Source of the DNA: Planktomarina sp.
GTDB lineage: Bacteria > Pseudomonadota > Alphaproteobacteria > Rhodobacterales > Rhodobacteraceae
DNA: 64,000 nt
Assembly: GCA_020630015.1 (NCBI GenBank)
Contig: JAHDCF010000002.1
Location: 75,505 to 139,504 of the forward strand
Reading direction: 5' to 3'
A program made the translations under genes and the position numbers. The notes under the pieces are model-generated. The model searched no databases. It was not told the DNA's origin and saw nothing but the letters and a program-made list of their open reading frames with translations. Below, one piece after another: positions 63,102-64,000 of this stretch; position 1 is the stretch's first letter, and each line of letters begins with the position of its first letter.

Positions 63102-63923
63102 TCAGATGCATGCGACAATTGCATCCACCCAACGCGTTGGCAGAATGCGACGAAACCCTTCCATCAAATAGGTCGGGGTTGTGATGCGGTACCGTGCCTT
63201 GGGTGTGGAACTGTTAAGGGCGCGGATAACTTTGCGTGTGACGGCGCTGGCAGGCAATTCGAAAGTATCTTTCGAATATTCCTGATACAAACGTTCGCGC
63301 AGCGGACCATATGCCTTTGATCTGGCTGAATTCTTCCAATCGATCCATTTTTCAAAATGGGGCCGGGCATTTTCACGTATGCTGGTGGTTATCGGGCCTG
63401 GTTCGATCAATACCACATGAATTCCAGTCCCGCGCATCTCGCGGCGCAGGGTGTCAGACAGACCCTCCATTGCGAATTTCGTGGCGTTATAGGCCCCCCT
63501 ATATCGCAACGCGACAACACCCAGAACAGATGAGCAGTTCAATATGTGGCCATGCCCTTGGTGGCGCATGACCGGGATCACCTGCCGTGTCAGTTCATGA
63601 TAACCAAACAAGTTCGTTTCAAAAATGGCCCGCAATCCATCCGTAGGAAGGTCTTCGACAGCCCCGGGAATGGCGTAAGCGCCGTTATTGAAAATGGCAT
63701 CCAATGTCCCACCTGTTCGGTCCAAAACGAATGACACCGTATCGGTAATGCTTTGTTGATCTGTGTAATCAAGACGAGGGCTTTCCAACCCTTCGGCCAT
63801 CAGGCGGTCACAGTCTTCTTGTTTGCGGCAACTCGCAAATACCTGCCAACCGGCATCGCGCAGCGCGCGCGCGCAATCAAGGCCAATGCCCGAAGAACAA
63901 CCGGTGATGAGTATTGATTTCAT
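63102..63923 (-). CDS. Short-chain dehydrogenase/reductase
   Basis: 273 residues. TGCSSGIGLDCARAL is the cofactor loop, FNNGAYAIPG the NNG motif, NCSSVLG the catalytic Ser and YNATKFAMEG the YxxxK pair. The substrate is unknown. AAGGTGG precedes the ATG but lies within a hairpin. Confidence 0.88.
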   Translation of the reverse strand: MKSILITGCSSGIGLDCARALRDAGWQVFASCRKQEDCDRLMAEGLESPRLDYTDQQSITDTVSFVLDRTGGTLDAIFNNGAYAIPGAVEDLPTDGLRAIFETNLFGYHELTRQVIPVMRHQGHGHILNCSSVLGVVALRYRGAYNATKFAMEGLSDTLRREMRGTGIHVVLIEPGPITTSIRENARPHFEKWIDWKNSARSKAYGPLRERLYQEYSKDTFELPASAVTRKVIRALNSSTPKARYRITTPTYLMEGFRRILPTRWVDAIVACI

Positions 63924-63925
63924 GG

Positions 63926-63943
63926 GTCCACCTTTCGGTGGAC
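63926..63943 (-). promoter_or_regulatory. Hairpin sequestering the SDR ribosome-binding site
   Basis: On the minus strand GTCCACC-GAAA-GGTGGAC forms a 7-bp stem with a GNRA tetraloop, two bases before the ATG at 63923. The Shine-Dalgarno AAGGTGG is half in the loop and half in the stem. Could reduce or regulate translation. Confidence 0.5.
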
Positions 63944-63960
63944 ACAGCTAAGGCCCTGGA

Positions 63961-64000
63961 TCAGCGTGTCAACAGGCGTTCGGCCATCCAACCTTCTTGG
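63961..64000 (-). CDS. C-terminal end of a further gene, cut by window edge
   Basis: Thirteen codons, ending WMAERLLTR and a TGA, run off the right edge. The gap to the SDR start is 37 bases, so they may share a transcript. Too little is visible to name it. Confidence 0.35.
   Translation of the reverse strand, partial: QEGWMAERLLTR

Overview
The window is a contiguous stretch of alphaproteobacterial chromosome, almost certainly from a marine Rhodobacterales (Roseobacter-group) bacterium of moderate GC content. This rests on gene order and protein families: the rpoZ-rsh-DUF2062-pdxJ-acpS-lepB-rnc-era-recO housekeeping run, the pckA / chvI-chvG-hprK-rapZ-EIIA(Man)-HPr regulatory locus, short alphaproteobacterial HprK, GTG-started SMC, CbtAB behind a cobalamin riboswitch, a methylsuccinyl-CoA-dehydrogenase-like protein and HIG1/DUF1491 proteins. 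Coding density is high, many genes overlap by ATGA or TGATG, and no tRNA, rRNA, insertion sequence, prophage or CRISPR array was seen.

Layout. 1-4.7 kb: end-truncated cysH (APS reductase), an unusual kinase-glycosyltransferase-like fusion, the corrinoid adenosyltransferase cobO, a YafK-type L,D-transpeptidase and a small lipoprotein. 4.7-13.9 kb: a cobalamin block with cobW - two GNAT acetyltransferases - cobN on the minus strand, a DUF1636 protein diverging from cobW, an RTX protein, and cbtB-cbtA downstream of a cobalamin riboswitch. 14-22.7 kb: a second RTX-like protein with internal duplication, smc, a YbjN-like protein, a TetR/hydrolase divergent pair and an MltB-type lytic transglycosylase. 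22.7-32.2 kb: a second cobalamin block, cobD-cobC-DUF1636 on minus and DUF6732-cbiX-cobH-cobL-cobI-cbiG/cobJ-cobM on plus, separated by a degenerate receiver-domain gene and a structured, terminator-ended RNA leader. 32-39 kb: PatB-type aminotransferase, tandem peptide deformylases with fmt, rnhA, a methyltransferase, DUF3429, ispH and a NYN-domain gene. 39-49.6 kb: folK and the rpoZ-to-recO cluster, including two different signal peptidases I. 49.6-53 kb: META-domain lipoprotein, LysE exporter, probable methylsuccinyl-CoA dehydrogenase and a DUF3859 protein. 53-60.4 kb: pckA facing chvI-chvG-hprK-rapZ-EIIA-HPr and an acyltransferase. 60.4-64 kb: etfA-etfB, PduO-type adenosyltransferase with a HIG1 protein, an SDR gene and the last codons of another gene.

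How it fits together. The window holds a large part of adenosylcobalamin biosynthesis: cobalt import (CbtAB), a sirohydrochlorin-chelatase-type protein (CbiX), corrin methylation and contraction (CobI, CbiG/CobJ, CobM, CobL, CobH), late aerobic cobalt insertion (CobN with CobW), adenosylation (CobO and PduO) and aminopropanol-arm attachment (CobC, CobD). cobA, cobG or cobZ, cobF, cobK, cobB, cobQ, cobS, cobT, cobP/U/V are not here. A likely consumer of AdoCbl is the ethylmalonyl-CoA pathway, represented by the probable methylsuccinyl-CoA dehydrogenase and its electron acceptor ETF.

The signals I consider most worth a second look are the kinase-glycosyltransferase fusion, the structured leader RNA at about 25.47-25.56 kb, the degenerate receiver between the two cobalamin operons, the DUF1636 pair, the catalytic-Glu-less second deformylase and the DUF805-signal peptidase fusion. 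None is proven novel from sequence alone.
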